Assembly (NCBI GenBank): GCA_029721435.1
Contig: CM056588.1
Coordinates: 34,898,930-34,962,929 of the forward strand
Source: Gymnothorax reevesii
Lineage: Eukaryota > Chordata > Actinopteri > Anguilliformes > Muraenidae
Direction: 5' to 3'
Length of the DNA stretch: 64,000 bases
This document shows positions 27,720-41,699 of this stretch, piece by piece. The first letter of the stretch is position 1; every line of letters begins with the position of its first letter. The translations under genes were made by a program, and so were the position numbers. Under the pieces are notes generated by a model that ran no database searches, was not told where the DNA came from, and saw nothing but the letters and a program-made list of their open reading frames with translations.

Positions 27720-29680
27720 CCCCTTTATGCAGATGTAGATGCCCGCGTCTATAGACCTGCAAATTGGAAGTACGCTGTTACTGTACTCGATCACTAGATA
27801 GCACCCCCGGATCAGTTATTGAATGTTCACAAGCAAGCAGACCTCGAACGCGGTTCTGAATACGGTGAAGTTCACTCCACTCCCTGTTTTTCGAGAGCTG
27901 CATGAATTAAACTCCTCAGCTAAGCCTGATGTGCAGACTGGTCAGTATCCTTGCCCATAGTATCGATCCAGCAGTTTGAAAAAACGATATCTTGACACAG
28001 AAAAAATCGTTATCCTTTGTAGCAACCAGTTTAGCCACAGTGAGCTAACAGTATTCCAATTAGTAGTTCATAAAAATCAGTTTTCTGAGGCAAAAAAATC
28101 GACATGGTATTAATTCTCTCACATTCTATTGCCTATTACAGTTGTCCCATACAAAAAAAATTGTAGTTCCCTACCGTGGATTTACGCGTAGATTCCTTCA
28201 TTGACAAATCCAGCGCTTCCTTATATCCACCCGAGTACTGGCGTTGATAGCCAATCACTCAACCATACACTCAAGCTCTTCTGCGTAATTGTAGAGTTAC
28301 ACTTCATGGCCTCCTGAAGTTTCCCTGATAACAATGTATTGAATGGCTCGTTTCTTATCCAATTCCCGAGTGTTTAAACATTTTAGAGTAAGTGAAACAC
28401 ATTGATTGGACAAACACAGAGCATACAAACCAATGCGTATCAGCATGCGCTGTTGTATCCTGTCTACGTTATGCACATTACGCGGCTAAAATAGACGGGA
28501 TTTATAGAAAATCGGTTCGCAAAACTGGCCTTGAAGTGTTCAGTTACATTACAGAATTTAAATGAGAACGATATGCTCTATTGGAATTATTTCGAATGAA
28601 ACAGGACCGGAGGGTTCTTGTTACTGGATACATCGCTCTCTATTTTATACAGTCAATGTCTCTGGAGGAGGGATTCACGAAAAAGGTCAGGCTGCTATTT
28701 TTGTTTGTTTTTTTTTTCTGTTTCGGAATGTATATGTACTCAACTAAGTCGAATGTCGAGGTTTTTTTCCTGTTTAAAACGCGAACTGCCCGTGCATTTT
28801 GGTGTGGACCCCCGGTACGTTCATTGCACGTTTCTTTTGAATCGGGAGACGCAATGGATTTGATATTCCCTGAAAGTGGAGTGTCTGTTCAGTTAAAATA
28901 AGGTATATTTCAGAATTCAGATATTACTGTGTTAGTGAGGTGTACTTGCTCCTTATAAGTGTTGAAATGGGTTCGTGAGCTTCGAAGAGGGGACTGGTAG
29001 CTTTCATTACAGGGTGAATGTTCTGACCGTTTAATTAGCAGTTTATTTAATGCGTGTTTGTGCTGGCTTTGAAGAAAAATGGCCAAAACTCTAAACTTTA
29101 GTATGGAGAAAAGGCACGTTCATATTTGGAGAGGTTACTGGTGACCATTGGTATTCAACTGCACTGATATTGATAAATTCATACTAAACTCAACCAGAAA
29201 ATCATTCGTTCATATTAAATTTCATGCCTTAAAGCTTTAATTGTGTTAAATACATGATTTTTTTAATGATTTGACAGCAAATCATTTTGAGACTTTGGGG
29301 AGACACTTGGGTAGCTGTATAATTTGGCTAATAGCATGTAGGTAATCTAGAATGTAATTTTGAAGATGAATTCTACTTGTGCTCAAGGAGTTTATGATAC
29401 CATAAATGTATAGTTTTAAGCCCCAGCAGTTTTTCAATCGTCAGAATTATTTTTTTTGCAATTTCAATGGTGAATTCTCATGAAGATTTTTTATGTTTGC
29501 TGCTCATTTTCTCTACCAAAATCATGAAAATAAACTGAAATACAATGTAATTCTAAATGCTGTAAGTGTCTTTCCTGAATTGAGCCACATTTTTCCTCTT
29601 TGTGAAGCTTAAATCTTGAATTATACAGCATTAAAGTGGGTAACCCATAAATAGCCAAATTTGGCTTCTGCACAAAGGGG
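27720..29680. mobile_element. piggyBac-like element, non-autonomous, 1961 bp
   Basis: TTAA at 27716-27719 and 29681-29684 flank inverted ends CCCCTTTATGCAGA and CCCCTTTGTGCAGA (13 of 14 identical). TTAA targeting and a CCCTTT-type end are piggyBac hallmarks. No transposase could be recognised. The short overlapping plus-strand frames at 28562-28901 have no known domain. It is probably a deletion or scavenged derivative. Confidence 0.75.
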
Positions 29681-29879
29681 TTAAGAAGCGAACATCAGAT
29701 GACAGGAGACTGTGGACATACATTGTACCAAAGAACCAATCCTGCAAAATTCATGTACCTATTATTGATATTTCAAAAGTCATGTCTTATTGAAGTTGGC
29801 ATATTGTATAGTAACACTAATTTTTACACTATACTGGGGGCCATGCCCCCTTTCTCAATATCTTAGAAACTAATGAACA

Positions 29880-30330
29880 TATGGATCCACAATTTTGCAA
29901 ATAACATACTAATACAAGGACATTACTTTCTGTAAATCTGAAGCAAATCTGAGGTCGTCGGTCGAGAGGCCTCCGGTGTTTTCAGATGGAATTGGCTTTT
30001 TCGCAGACAGTCCTCCATGGACGGTTGAGACTTTCGCCATTGGCGGACTCTCCAGTGAGACAATGACCCAAAGCACAAATAAAAAATTCAAAAAGAACTG
30101 GTTCAGAGACAACAAAATCAATGTTGTGTAATGTGCATATCAGTCACCAGACCTCAATATGATCAAAAACCTGTGGGCTGAACTGGAGGGGGCAGTTGGT
30201 GCAAAACCAGGACTTGACAGATCTTGACATGATGTGCAAATAGGAAAATCCCTTCAAATGTGACCACTAAGCAATGTTTTAACAAATTTGAACACGGGGT
30301 TTATGCCTCAGTTAAAAAGATGTGTTTGAA
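29880..30330 (+). mobile_element. Tc1-like transposase fragment
   Basis: CAATGACCCAAAGCACAAA encodes DNDPKHK, which normally surrounds the second catalytic Asp. Farther on, CACCAGACCTCAATATGATC matches SPDLN-IENLWAEL, the region of the Glu. Stops and shifts interrupt the frame. The flanks are not resolved. Confidence 0.6.
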
Positions 30331-30689
30331 ATTTATTTCCCCATTCACCGGTCGGCGCCCAAGCATACCGCAGCTTATCACTTCAAGGTGTTAGTATTTT
30401 GTAATATGAGTTTTTTTCAGTGGTGCGGGACCTTCAGTCATCTCAAAATGGTGGTCACAAAATGTGAAACCACGCCTTGCACTAAATCAAGCAGTCCTCT
30501 GATATGGCCCAGGTCATCATTCCCAGAGAAGATTATAGATGGGTTTCATAATAAATGGAATATTTCCATCCAAACTAATAGAAATCAAGGAAATAAAAGG
30601 GTTTGGTGGACAAATCTCAACAGAAACGATACTCTAAATTTAACCTACAGCACCTCAGAAAAATGAGAGAGCAACAATGCAGACAATCG

Positions 30690-31460
30690 ACCCAAGCTCT
30701 GGGTGCTCCTGATCTCCCCATTACAGCACCTAAAACATGAAGCTCCCCATCTCCCCATTACAGCCCCTGTAACATGAGGCTCCCCATCTCCCCATTACAG
30801 CCCCTGTCACATGAGGCTCCCCATCTCCCCATTACAGCCCCTGTCACATGAGGCTCCCCATCTCCCCATTACAGCCCCTGTCACATGAGGCTCCCCATCT
30901 TCCCATTACAGCCCCTGTCACATGAGGCTCCCCATCTCCCCATTACAGCCCCTGTCACATGAGGCTCCCCATCTCCCCATTACAGCCCCTGTAACATGAG
31001 GCTCCCCATCTCCCCATTACAGCACCTGTAACATGAGGCCCCCCATCTCCACATTACAGCCCCTGTAGCCTGAGGCACCCCATCTCCCCATTACAGCCCC
31101 TGTCACATGAGGCTCCCCATTACAGCCCCTGTAACATGAGGCTCCCCATCTCCCCATTACAGCCCCTGTAACATGAGGCTCCCCATCTCCCCATTACAGC
31201 CCCTGTAACATGATGCTCCCCACTTCCCCATTACAGCCCCTGTCACATGAGGCTCCCCATTACAGCCCCTGTCACATGAGGCTCCCCATCTCCCCATTAC
31301 AGCCCCTGAAACATGAGGGTCCCCATCTCCCCATTACAGCACTTGTAACATGAGGCTCCCTATCTTGACATTACAGCACCTGTCATGTAAGGGTCCCTGT
31401 CCCTCCATTACAGCACCTGTAATACGAGGCACCCCATCTACCAGTTAATAATAAGAGGCT
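30690..31460. repeat. 37-bp minisatellite, about 20 units
   Basis: Unit CCCCATTACAGCCCCTGTAA plus CATGAGGCTCCCCATCT with point variants and two shortened units. It ends gradually at about 31460. Confidence 0.95.
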
Positions 31461-32020
31461 CCCCATCTCCCTGTTATTGTGCCAGAGACGAGGCTCCGTC
31501 CCTTTCATTACAGCAACGGTGATATTAGCACGTCCAAACGGACATATAAACGCACCAAAAATGACTAACTTTGAATTGACAGAATGGGCTGCTGGGCTGT
31601 TCAGGCTCTGGGGTGGAGCTGGATATATCTCCCTTTGTGAGTCACTGAGCCCTAGCGACAGCCTGGTTCTATGGCTTGGCACTCAGCGCTATTGTGTTCT
31701 GGAATGTTCCCGCTGGCTAGAATGTTGGGGCCTCGGAGGTGGTGAACATTGTGTGGCTGACCTTTTTTCATTGCTCATGCCACTCTTCATAAAGCAAGCC
31801 CATGAAGCAATTCACTGCGACACACAAACCCAAAAACGCTTTAGGTGGTTTAACCTTAATATCAAACGTTTATCAAATGACCCAGTGAATCATGTGCATT
31901 GGCTTCACACAAATTTAGATTTAATACCGCTTTCTACGACAACCCCATCTCACTCTTCACCCTTTTCTCTGTCTAACTCTCCATCTCTGGCTGTTCAGGG
32001 TTCACAAAAAAATGTGCAAA

Positions 32021-32560
32021 CAGTACTGTTCAAAAGTTTGGAATCACCAACTCAATGTCTTTTTTTTTTATTTTATATACACCATTACGGCATGCATTTG
32101 ATTACAAATTACACCTTAAACATTCAAACTGCATCAAATTACAATTCTATTCCTTCCATCATCTAAATCATTTCTTGTTCCCTTGGGGTGCAGGGGAGCT
32201 GGAGCCTATCCCAGGTAACTGTGGGTGACATGTTGGAACACACCCCAGGAAGCTCTCAAATCCATGGAGGGGCGCAATAGGAAACGCACCTGGGCACGGG
32301 GAGGGCGAGCAAACTCCACACAGAAAGGCCCCGGACTGGATTTAAACCTACTAACCTCTTGCTATGAGGTGACAAATTAAAAATATTCCTTGACATAAAT
32401 TTTTCATTTTTATTTTTTTTTCCATCATAACATTATTGTGCCAATGTGCCATTTTAGTGCTAGAGAAAGTACTCCCATCACATTAGCAATAGTATACTCC
32501 TGAAACTTGTCAGCAATAGGTTTGAGAGCTTTTATCTGTTCAAAATTTTGAACAGTACTG
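32021..32560. mobile_element. MITE with CAGTACTGTTCAAAA ends, split by a SINE
   Basis: The left end reads CAGTACTGTTCAAAAGTTTG and the right end, reversed, CAGTACTGTTCAAAATTTTG. The two ends enclose a minus-strand SINE at about 32168-32385, so the MITE inserted first. The end sequence is of the Tc1/mariner type seen in fishes. Confidence 0.65.
32168..32385 (-). mobile_element. SINE with L2-type tail, nested in MITE
   Basis: It reads in reverse: GAGCTGGAGCCTATCCCAGG then GCAAACTCCACACAGAAAGG and CTATGAGGTGACA, i.e. tail to head of the family at 51503. It is a diverged copy. Confidence 0.75.
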
Positions 32561-33528
32561 TACAGCCATGATTGATGCAAGCCATCAATGAAAAGGGAAC
32601 GCAGGGTTAAATATCAAAACGTGGTTTCTTATTTAATGATGGCCCATTTGGTCTCTTACCTCCTCAGTGCAGCCATCATCAATCTTAAAAAATTAACTTC
32701 CAATTAAAATGGCCCCCCCCAAGTTCAGGGGGGAAGCACGCTTTGAGGTGGATGTGTGGCTCCCACAATCCCTCGCTCGCATTCCAGGCCAGAAACTTTG
32801 TCTAATTGGTTCCAGTGGAGTTTCCTTTTCGCCCCGGGCAACGAGTCCCTGGAATGAGCATTTGAATGGCTTTTAACCTTCTGCATTCATTCAGGTGCAT
32901 AACCCCAGAGTGACAGGAAAATGCCATGCCAATAATAACAATAATAATACTACTCATAATAATAATCAAATTAAAATGGCTGCTCATTCCTTTCCACTGC
33001 TTTTCCCGCTGCTTTTCTTTTATCCATCATCTGCATGCCTGGCAGAATGTCAGCTCCTAAATGTCACGAGTCTCTCTCCGCACATCTTCCACTGAAAACA
33101 AGCCAGAAATGAAATATTGCATGCATAATGAAAATGACTAACAAACAGCCAGTGAATAGAGTCACATACTTGCCATTGTGTACAGCCACACAATTCCAGC
33201 ATAGACAAAGGAGTATTTGGAAACTGAAGCATAATGAAATAAATAAATAAAAAAATACAAACTTTGAAAACGAAAGAATACACCTGTGCGTAACAGTCGA
33301 TTTTGGTGCTTTTCCCATCAGCCTGTGAGAGTATCTGTGGGTTTTTACCGCCTCGCAGGAGTGAAGTTCAGCTGCACAGCAGGGGTTCAGGGGTTCCATG
33401 CAGAGCGTAGTCACAGCCAGTGTAGTACGCTAGCAGCATGGAGAAGCGCAACACAGCTAAAGTGCATCCCAGCGCCCACATTACTCCAGCGTTTTAGAAC
33501 CCCTCAAGCTGAGATTTTAGAAAACAAT

Positions 33529-33882
33529 GGTTAGCATTGCTGCCTCGCAGCAAGAAGGTTGTGGGTTTGAATCAGGCCTGGGGCCTTTCTGTGTGGAGTT
33601 TGCATGTTCTCCCCATGTTCGCGTGGGTTTCCTCCAGGTACTCCGGTTTCCTCCCACAGTCCAAAGACATGCATATCAGGTTAATTGGAGACACTAAATT
33701 GCCCATAAGTATGAGTGTGAGAGTGAATGGTGTGTGAATGGTGTGTGCGCCCTGCGATGGATTGGCAAGCTGTCCAGGGTGGGTCCCTGCCTTTGCACAT
33801 AGTCAGCTGGAATAGGCTCCAGCTTGCCCTGTGCCCCTAATGAGGAATCGGCAGGTATAGAAAAATGAATGAATGAATTTTT
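33529..33882 (+). mobile_element. SINE with tRNA-derived head and L2-type tail
   Basis: It starts within the head (GGTTAGCATTGCTGCCTCGC), has a B-box-like GGTTTGAATCA, then GTGTGGAGTTTGCATGTTCT, GGATTGGCAAGCTGTCCAGG and an AATGAATGAATGA end. About 350 bp, one of the better-preserved copies. Confidence 0.85.
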
Positions 33883-33919
33883 ATAAAATTAAAATGTAAT
33901 GGTGTGGACGAATCCTTTA

Positions 33920-34622
33920 GCCCCGTACACACGTAAAATTTTTTTTGCTAAAATTTCCTTGACACATTTTCTTTGCTGGTTTGCTTGTGTGTAAGCACCA
34001 TAAAATTTTCTTTGCCGACTGTTGTGACACCCATCGCCGACAGAGGGGAAGAACTACAAACTCTCCTCAGGTAGGCTGTACTGAATCGCAAACACATTAC
34101 TACTTGCACAAACTATCGTTCTGTGCTGTATTTTCAAGGAGATTAGAAATTATGTCATCAAAACTCACTGAAATGCACAATTTCTTGAAATAAATTGTAC
34201 ACTGCACATTCAAAGTGAGGAGAAACAAAAATGTTGATGTGGGGGGCTTGTTTTTAGCCCAGTAATCTGGGCTAGATATGTTCCACAGGTATTTTCGTGT
34301 CTGGTGTTCATCTAATAATGAACTAACTGCACTATCTGACCAGTATGAAGCCATGATGAACTCAAAATCGACAGATACAGCAACATTTCTCACAATCAAA
34401 ACAGGAGGTGATGTCATGGCTCAGATGCATGCGCAACAATTTGTCACGTTATATTTGCCGGCGCGTACAAACGGGCAAATGGATTTGCTGAAAAGCAGGA
34501 CGGCTAGCTTTCAAAATATTTTCTTAGTTATAGAAAAATTTGACACATTTCCTCGTACACACAAGCAAATAAAATGTATCTAAATAAACATGGCAAAGAA
34601 AATTTGCCCGTGTGCATGGGGC
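33920..34622. mobile_element. 703-bp non-autonomous DNA element flanked by TTTA
   Basis: Ends GCCCCGTACACACG and, reversed from the right, GCCCCATGCACACG, with further similarity inward (AAATTTTCTTTGC). TTTA lies on both sides (33916-33919 and 34623-34626), suggesting a 3-4-bp target duplication as in PIF/Harbinger-type elements. The two inner ORFs (33981-34193 and 34278-34583) have no recognisable domain. Confidence 0.65.
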
Positions 34623-35439
34623 TTTAGGGCCAGAGTCCAACTTGTGGAGTCAGGGGGGTGTACTACCCCTGCAGAGTCATGACGAAAATGGAGGTTACAG
34701 TCACTTCATGGCCAACATGCCAACCGCCCTCCCCCACAACATCACCACCTGAGTAAACACAGACAGACACAAAGCGTGTGGGGGGGGTTGTACATCTGAC
34801 AGCACAAAGATATTCCAAAAGCACAAACTGACAGCCGACAAAAGGGGGCCACCACTGAAAAGCTGTCAGTCAGCCAGAAGAGAACAAAGTCCTGAGCGCC
34901 CTTACAAAGTCACTTCCCCCCCAGAAAATGGGCAACATAAACACAGCCTCCAACGTTCCCCACATTTCATGGCAAACTCTCCACAATGCAATTGGTCCAG
35001 CACTCTGGAGTTTTTCCACAAAAGAAGAGGCGCCTGACTGGGTTAGTGTCCTGTCCCTCACTTTAGGAGGACTCTGTTCCTCCTTTCACTGAGGGAGGAT
35101 GGGCTTTGCGTCATCATTCCACGACCTCCTGACACTGTCTCCTTCCTCCCCGTCTTTAAACGATCAGGTGTTCAAAAAATTATGCTCATTCAGTTAGTTA
35201 TTTGGCAGATGCATCCATCAAAACAACCTTTCATCCAAAGTTTATGAAAATAAAAAGGGGCCAGTGCATCCGGGTTAATAGCCTTCCTCAAGGGTCCGGC
35301 AGCAGCACTGACATTCCAGCAGCCACAGGGGGCAATCAATCACCATCCCTCTGCATCAAAGACAAAATCCTTACCAACTAGGCTAGTGGCATTTATGTGG
35401 TATTTCAAACTCAGCCAAAGGATCAGCTGCACCATTTGT

Positions 35440-36180
35440 AATCAGTACAAAACCCTTGAATTGCTCCCTACCCCAGTGAAACCAATGTGCTGCAAACTTC
35501 GCCGTCTGGGTCAAAACAACCTGCTGTAAACCTCGCTATCAGGGTCAAGACACCCTGCTGTAAAGCTCGCCATCAGGGTCAAATCAATGTTCTGTAAACC
35601 TTACTATCAGGGTCAAAACAATGCGCTGTAAAGCTCGCCATCATGGTCAAAACAATGTGCTGTACACCCCACTATCAGGGTCCAAACGATGCACTGTAAA
35701 CCTCGTTAGCAGGGTCAAAAAAAATTTGCTCTAAACCTCACTATCAGGGTCAAAACAATGTACTGTGTAGCTCGCCGTCAGGGTCAAAACAATGAGCTGT
35801 TAAGTTCACTATTAGGGTCAAAACAATGTGCTGTAAACCTCACTATCAGGGTTAAAGCAATGTGCTGTAAAGTTCATCATTAGGGTCAAAACCATGTGCT
35901 GTAAAGCTTGCCATCAAAGTAAAAAAAAATGTGCTGTAAAGCTTGATATTACGGAAAAAACAATATGCTGTAAAGCTCAACATTAAGCTAAAAACAATGT
36001 GCTGTAAAGCTCAACAAAACTCAAAACAATGTGCGGTAACGCTTGCTATCAAGGTCAAAAAAATGTGCAGTAAAGCTTGATATCAGGGTCAAAATAATGT
36101 ATTGTAAAAGCCAGCTATCAGGGTGAAAACAAGCTGCTGTAAAACTCGCGATCAAGGTCAAAACAATGTGCTTTAAAGCA
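35440..36180. repeat. ~34-bp minisatellite
   Basis: About 20 diverged units built on CAATGTGCTGTAAAGCTCGC plus CATCAGGGTCAAAA. Short poly-A expansions occur in some units. Confidence 0.9.
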
Positions 36181-36221
36181 ATGGAGATAACACTGGAATA
36201 CAGTATTTGCAATTGTACCCA

Positions 36222-36385
36222 ATAATTCACAATGAATGGAACATTTGTAGCATTATAAGCCATAATTCACAGTGAATGAAATATTTGAAGCATTATTACC
36301 CATAATTCACAGTGAATAGAATATCTGTAGCATTATTACCCATAATTCACGATGAATGGGAATATTTATAGCATTACCAGCCATA
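36222..36385. repeat. 40-bp minisatellite, four units
   Basis: Unit ATAATTCACAGTGAATG plus AATATTTGTAGCATTATTACCC, immediately next to the 34-bp array but unrelated to it in sequence. Confidence 0.85.
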
Positions 36386-39038
36386 ATAGTGATGTAGCGA
36401 TGTTGTTGTCAGTTAATGGGAGTGTGTGCCTGCCATGTGCGTGAAAATTTCAACAAGATTTCCCAGAAACCCCATTGAAATGCAGTTTTTTATTTTTTTT
36501 GTATTTTCGCTGGTTTAAATATCTGTCCATCTGAGTTTCTGTTTGTGCATAATTCTTGTGAACTTGACAGCAAAGCAATCCTTTTAATCTTTTACTCCCT
36601 CGCCACACGGGATGAGACAAAAGCACAGCAGGCAAAAAGACAGGAAGAGAATGTGAGAGACAATGAAGGACAGAAAAGATAAACAATAAGAGAGAGAGAG
36701 TGAGAGAATAAGCAAGACGGGAGGAGTGAAAGACCCTTGTCCAAAAATGCGCTCGCCGCTCACAAAAAGCAGAGGTCCCCACTCCAGCTCCTAGAAAGGC
36801 TGCTCCGTCTCGGGGAAACACCCATTCACACTGAGGAAGACCATTCCATCATCAGTGTTAGGGTCTTTCGGTGAGGGACAGGAGACTGAGCGTTTGTCGT
36901 TCCAATGCTCAGCAGGTCGAGAAAAACTCCTTCCTCTGCCTGTCACTGGAACCTGGCCGATACACTTCCACAAATACGGGGGACAGGGACGGGGAAAATG
37001 CTGACTGAATACGGTATGATCATGTCTCAAGTAACTTTGAGAATCACTAACTTTGGTGGGGCAATGCAGATTAAATCAAATATCAAGAGATTATTAACGG
37101 AATACCTTGAGTTTTCAGAAAATATTCACATAATGCGATACTGATGAACAGATTAGTAATGTGAATGTAATGACCAAGCAGTTACAGACTCTAATAGGAG
37201 CAAAAACTGCATCCGTTTCCACAAATGCAGACTTTGAAACCACAAATGACAACACGTCATATTACAAAATCACAATATCTAAAATCCCAGAAGATATCTT
37301 ATATCGCCATTTCAATGTAATGCCAATATATTGCCCTGCCCTAACTTAAACCGATAAACACTAGCGATTAAGAAATCAATCTCACTTAAAGAGGTAAAAT
37401 GCGACTCTTTGGCTCTGGCCAATGAGCATGAAATTGACAGTGAACATGTTGGTCCTTAAACTGATGCAGTTGATTCCTGTGTAAATACTGTGCAATATGC
37501 CCACATCACTGGGACTGAAACCTCAGAGTGCTCATTAAGACCCACTGCTATCAATATCAGTACACCCACAACTTATGTTTAATCAAATATTTTTACAAAA
37601 GAAAACCTTCAGGCCATTCTGGGCAGCGGCCCAATCTATGGTAGTGACTGGAACGTCGGGGGGTGATGTGCAGCACTTTTGCAGACTTTTTTTATTGAGC
37701 CAAATGAAGGGTCAATGGGCTGATATTGTATCCTTCATTTACAATATCTACAGATTAGCCCACGCACTATATGGTCGCACTTCTTATTTTTCCCAAGTGG
37801 AAGGAGGGGAGAGAGAGTTTTAGCGGAATGGACCGGGCCAAGGGCTGGCCAACTGTCCCCAAAATCCACACAGAGCCTGGGAAAATAAGCTTTTAAATAG
37901 GCTGCTCCAACGACTGGGAATTAATTGCAGAAGATATAAAATCTCCAGGGCCCAGCCTCGCGTCAAGCTTTTAAATACAGCCTAACAGAGGCAGGTGCAA
38001 AAACAACAAGCTGTGGCCATTTTGTTTTAACTTCCTCTCAATGTGCCTTCCTGTTCTGAATGATGACCACTGTATTTCACTGCAGTATCCCCCCCCCATT
38101 CTTCTTTTCCAGTTTATTTGTATTCAGTGATTTTACCACCTGAAAATTAAATTCTTTTTTGTCAAAAGATATTCGTAATTGCAAATTATTATCCATTTCT
38201 GGATAAAAAAAAAGTTACAAAAAAAATTTTTGGACAAGGTTCTTCAGCCAGCGATTTTTCCCCAAACTCAAATTACAGAAAAGCACAGCAATGGGATCTG
38301 ATTATTACATACATCAATTGCAAGCTTATACAAAATCTCACACTTACTCGGAGTCAACCGATGAATGAACTAATGCATTCCTGTTAATGTTAGCTTCATT
38401 TAATAGCCCATCTGACTGAAATTTAGCAGCTGTTATAATTATTTTCTGCATACACTTACTTTATGGCATACTGCATAAAGGCATCAGCTGTACGTACAAA
38501 TATTAGTGACATTGGGACAACTCTTCTTATTACAAGGTCTCTTCGCGAGAAGGACTTGGCCTCGTTTACAGCATAGTACTATGATTTACAAGGGCATCCA
38601 TGTGGCTAAGTAGTCAAAGGCTTGAGTGCACAAACGACAAATGAACAAGTAAATTAACATAACAGGCCTGACTCCCAGGAATGGCGCAGTAGTTGTACCT
38701 GCACGATAGCACTTGCACCGCAAGCACTTAGAGTGAGCAGCATCAGTAAACATGCTGGCATATAAAAGTGTTCTCACTGCGCAGATCAATAATTTCAATA
38801 AGTATATTTAGTAGAAAGCCTTAAATATAATATGACGGTGTTCAACATTTGATCCATTTTACAAATTGGCCAAGTAGAAACTGTACTGATGCAAGGCTGT
38901 CCCTTGTAGTATTTTAACATGAAAACTTCTGCATAAGGTAAGCCCTATGATAATTACTCAGTTATCATATTAGATCAACTGGATAGAAATAAGCAAGAGA
39001 TGCGTGTACATTTCAGAGCCAATAAGGCCCGTGATGTA

Positions 39039-40480
39039 CAGTGGTGTGAAAATGTGTCAGCCCCCTTCAAGATTTCTTATATTTTGTCAGACCTCAATGT
39101 TTCATAACATGAAATTAATTTTAATATTAGACAATGAGAACCCAAGAGAAGAAAAATGCATTTTTCAAATGCTGATGTCATTAATTGAAGGAAAAAGCCG
39201 TACTACCCTACCTGACCCAATGTGAAACAGTAACTGCCCCCCTCAGACACCAACTCAAACAATTAAACAAATTGAATTGACATTGGGTTCAATTTCTCTT
39301 GACACATCCAAGCACGATTACATCCTCGATTATTGTTGAATCTGAACATCACTTTTAGGTCAAAAAGCAGCACATGATGTCAAAATCTAAAGAAATTCAA
39401 GAACAAGTAAAAAACAAAGTTTCTGACATCAATTAGCCTAGAAACAGCTACTACATCATTTTTAAGGCTCTAGGGCTGCAGCGAACCACAGCGAGAGCCA
39501 TTATCTATAAATGGAGAAAACTTGGATAAGTGGTGCACCTTCCCAGGAGGAGCCCAGCCAACCTAAATTCCTCCAAAAGCGCTTCAACGACTCATCCAGG
39601 ACGTCACAAAAGGACTCAGACTAAAATCCAAGGAACTGCAGTCCTCACTTGCCTCAGTTAAGGTTAGTGTTCAGGATTCCTCAATAAGAAACCTGGGAAA
39701 AAATTTCATCCTTGGGAAAGCTGCAAGGAGAAAACCATTGCTGACTCAAAAAATAGGCTCGTCCCACATTTGCCAAAAAAAACATCTTCATGACCCCTGG
39801 GACTTTTGGGATAATATACTGTAGACTAATAAGTCAAAAGTGGAATTTTTTGCAGATATGAGTCAAACACGGTGGTGGGTAGCGGGATGGTTTAGGACAA
39901 TTTTGCTGCTTCAGGACCAAGGCGACTTGCCATAACTTATGGAACCATGAATTATGTTCTCTACTCAAATTAACTGAAGGAGAACATCCAGTCATCAGTA
40001 CGTGACCTAAGGTGCATGGGCAGTTCAGTTATGCAGCCAGATAATGATCCAAAGCTCACAAGCAAGTCCACCTCCGAGTGAAGGTTTTGGAGCGGCAAAG
40101 TCAAAGTCCTGACTTGAATCTGATTGAGATGCTGTCGCATTACCTTGACACAGGCAGTTTGTGCTCGAAAACCCTCCAATGAGGCTGAGTTAAATGCCAT
40201 TCTGCAAAAGTGGGCCTAAATTCCACCATAGGGATGTGAAAGACTCCATGCCAGTACTCACAAATGTTTGATTGCAGTGGTTGCCAATCATTTTTCTCAC
40301 TTGGGTGATACAGGGTTTGAATAACTCTCTGCCTTCAATACAAAAAAAGTGCTATTTTGTGTTAACTCATGCCGTCTTTCTGTAATAAAAAAATTTGCTT
40401 GATGATCTGAAACTGTTAAATATGACAAATAAGCAAAAATATAAGACGTCAGGGAGGGGACAATACTTTTTTTCACTGCA
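39039..40480 (+). mobile_element. Decayed Tc1-like element
   Basis: It begins CAGTGGTGTGAAAATGTGTC after a TA and ends in TACTTTTTTTCACTGCA. About 1.44 kb. On the plus strand broken frames resemble Tc1 transposase (SKELQSSLASVKVSVQDSSI around 39630-39690, then KKHLHDPWDFWDN). It appears to be of the same broad family as the 20259 copy, in the opposite orientation. Many stops and deletions are present. Confidence 0.8.
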
Positions 40481-40484
40481 AGCT

Positions 40485-40938
40485 CTGCCAGAACTGCCTT
40501 AGGAAAAAAGAACAAGAGGGTGAGCTTGAAAACACGGAGTAGCCAGCACCCTCTCCACACTTAAACCCCATTGAGATGCTTTGGGATGAACTGGACAGAA
40601 GAGTGAAAGCAAAGCAACCTACAGGTGCCACACATTTATGGGAACTTCTGCAGCAGAGTTGGGAAGAACATTCTGAAGAACATTTGATTTCCATAGTAGA
40701 AAGAATGCCACGAGTGTGTTCAGCTGATATATCTGCCAAAGGTGGCTACTTTGAGTCAAAAGTTTACAATACATTTCGGTTTATAAATTGATTCCATGAT
40801 TTCTTTTTTAACTTCAATTGTTTATTTGTTCTATTATGTCTATGCTTTTGTTTCAGAGTACAATGAGACAAACTGCATAATTTTCAATAAACAACAGGAA
40901 AAATTGGGGTGTTCTAAAACTTTTGACTGGTAGTGTAC
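40485..40938 (+). mobile_element. Second Tc1-like relic, 3' part only
   Basis: The plus-strand frame at about 40555-40790 reads NPIEMLWDELDRRVKAKQPT, then SADISAKGGYFESKVYNTFR, the Glu region and C-terminus of a different Tc1 family. It ends at the terminal repeat CTTTTGACTGGTAGTGTA. The 5' part is missing. It sits end to end with the previous element. Confidence 0.75.
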
Positions 40939-41699
40939 ATAAGTAGTGTTACCACAGCGCAGGGGAACTAAGAATGAAGGAATCAAGACTATAGGCAGGA
41001 GGGCTCTGTTCACCATTTTCCGAGCACACCCCACTGTCCTCAGTGAAGAACGTGGAGAGCAGTAATAAAAGGTACACTACACATGTTGCCAAGGGATTAT
41101 TCAACATCCCATATCAAGTCATTGGCATAATATTAAGGCAGTCCTCCTACTGAAGCTATCGTAGCCACCACTCTCTTGGGACGGCTTTCCATTGTTAGAA
41201 CTTCTACACTAATCCCAGCAGTTCTCAGCACACAGGGACTTTTCACATGAGATATCATCGCACACAATGGACTTTCCCACAGTAAAACAAGAAGGTCGAG
41301 CTCACACTGAGAAAATCAGCCCTGCACTACAGTGTCCACATTCATTTGGCCTTGCAGTGTACTTCTGATGTAAATTTAAATGATAAATGTGCCTTCTAAT
41401 TGCATCCCTGAGAAGGCAAGTCCTTTATCATGAGGTTCACAGAAAGTAAAAAAAAAAATGTATTCACATGTAATCACACGTACCGCCCTAACACAGCTGA
41501 AAAAGGGGATGAAGAAAGTTATGTCCTGATTACACTGAGGTTATTCAATATAAACCCCTGACACAAAATCTTCAGATGACCAGCACGTGGGCCAAATGAT
41601 TTCAGGCTTGATTTACGCTCGGCAGCTCCTGGCCAAGGGACAGAGCATCACATTACAGAACTGCACAACAGGAGGACAATTTAATTACACATGACTATC

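Noticed and set aside
31477..32166. 229-codon plus-strand ORF, among the longest in the window
   Set aside because: It starts at the fading end of the 37-bp minisatellite and runs through the left end of a MITE at 32021. No domain, signal or compositional bias resembles a protein. A homologue in another species would be needed to revive it.
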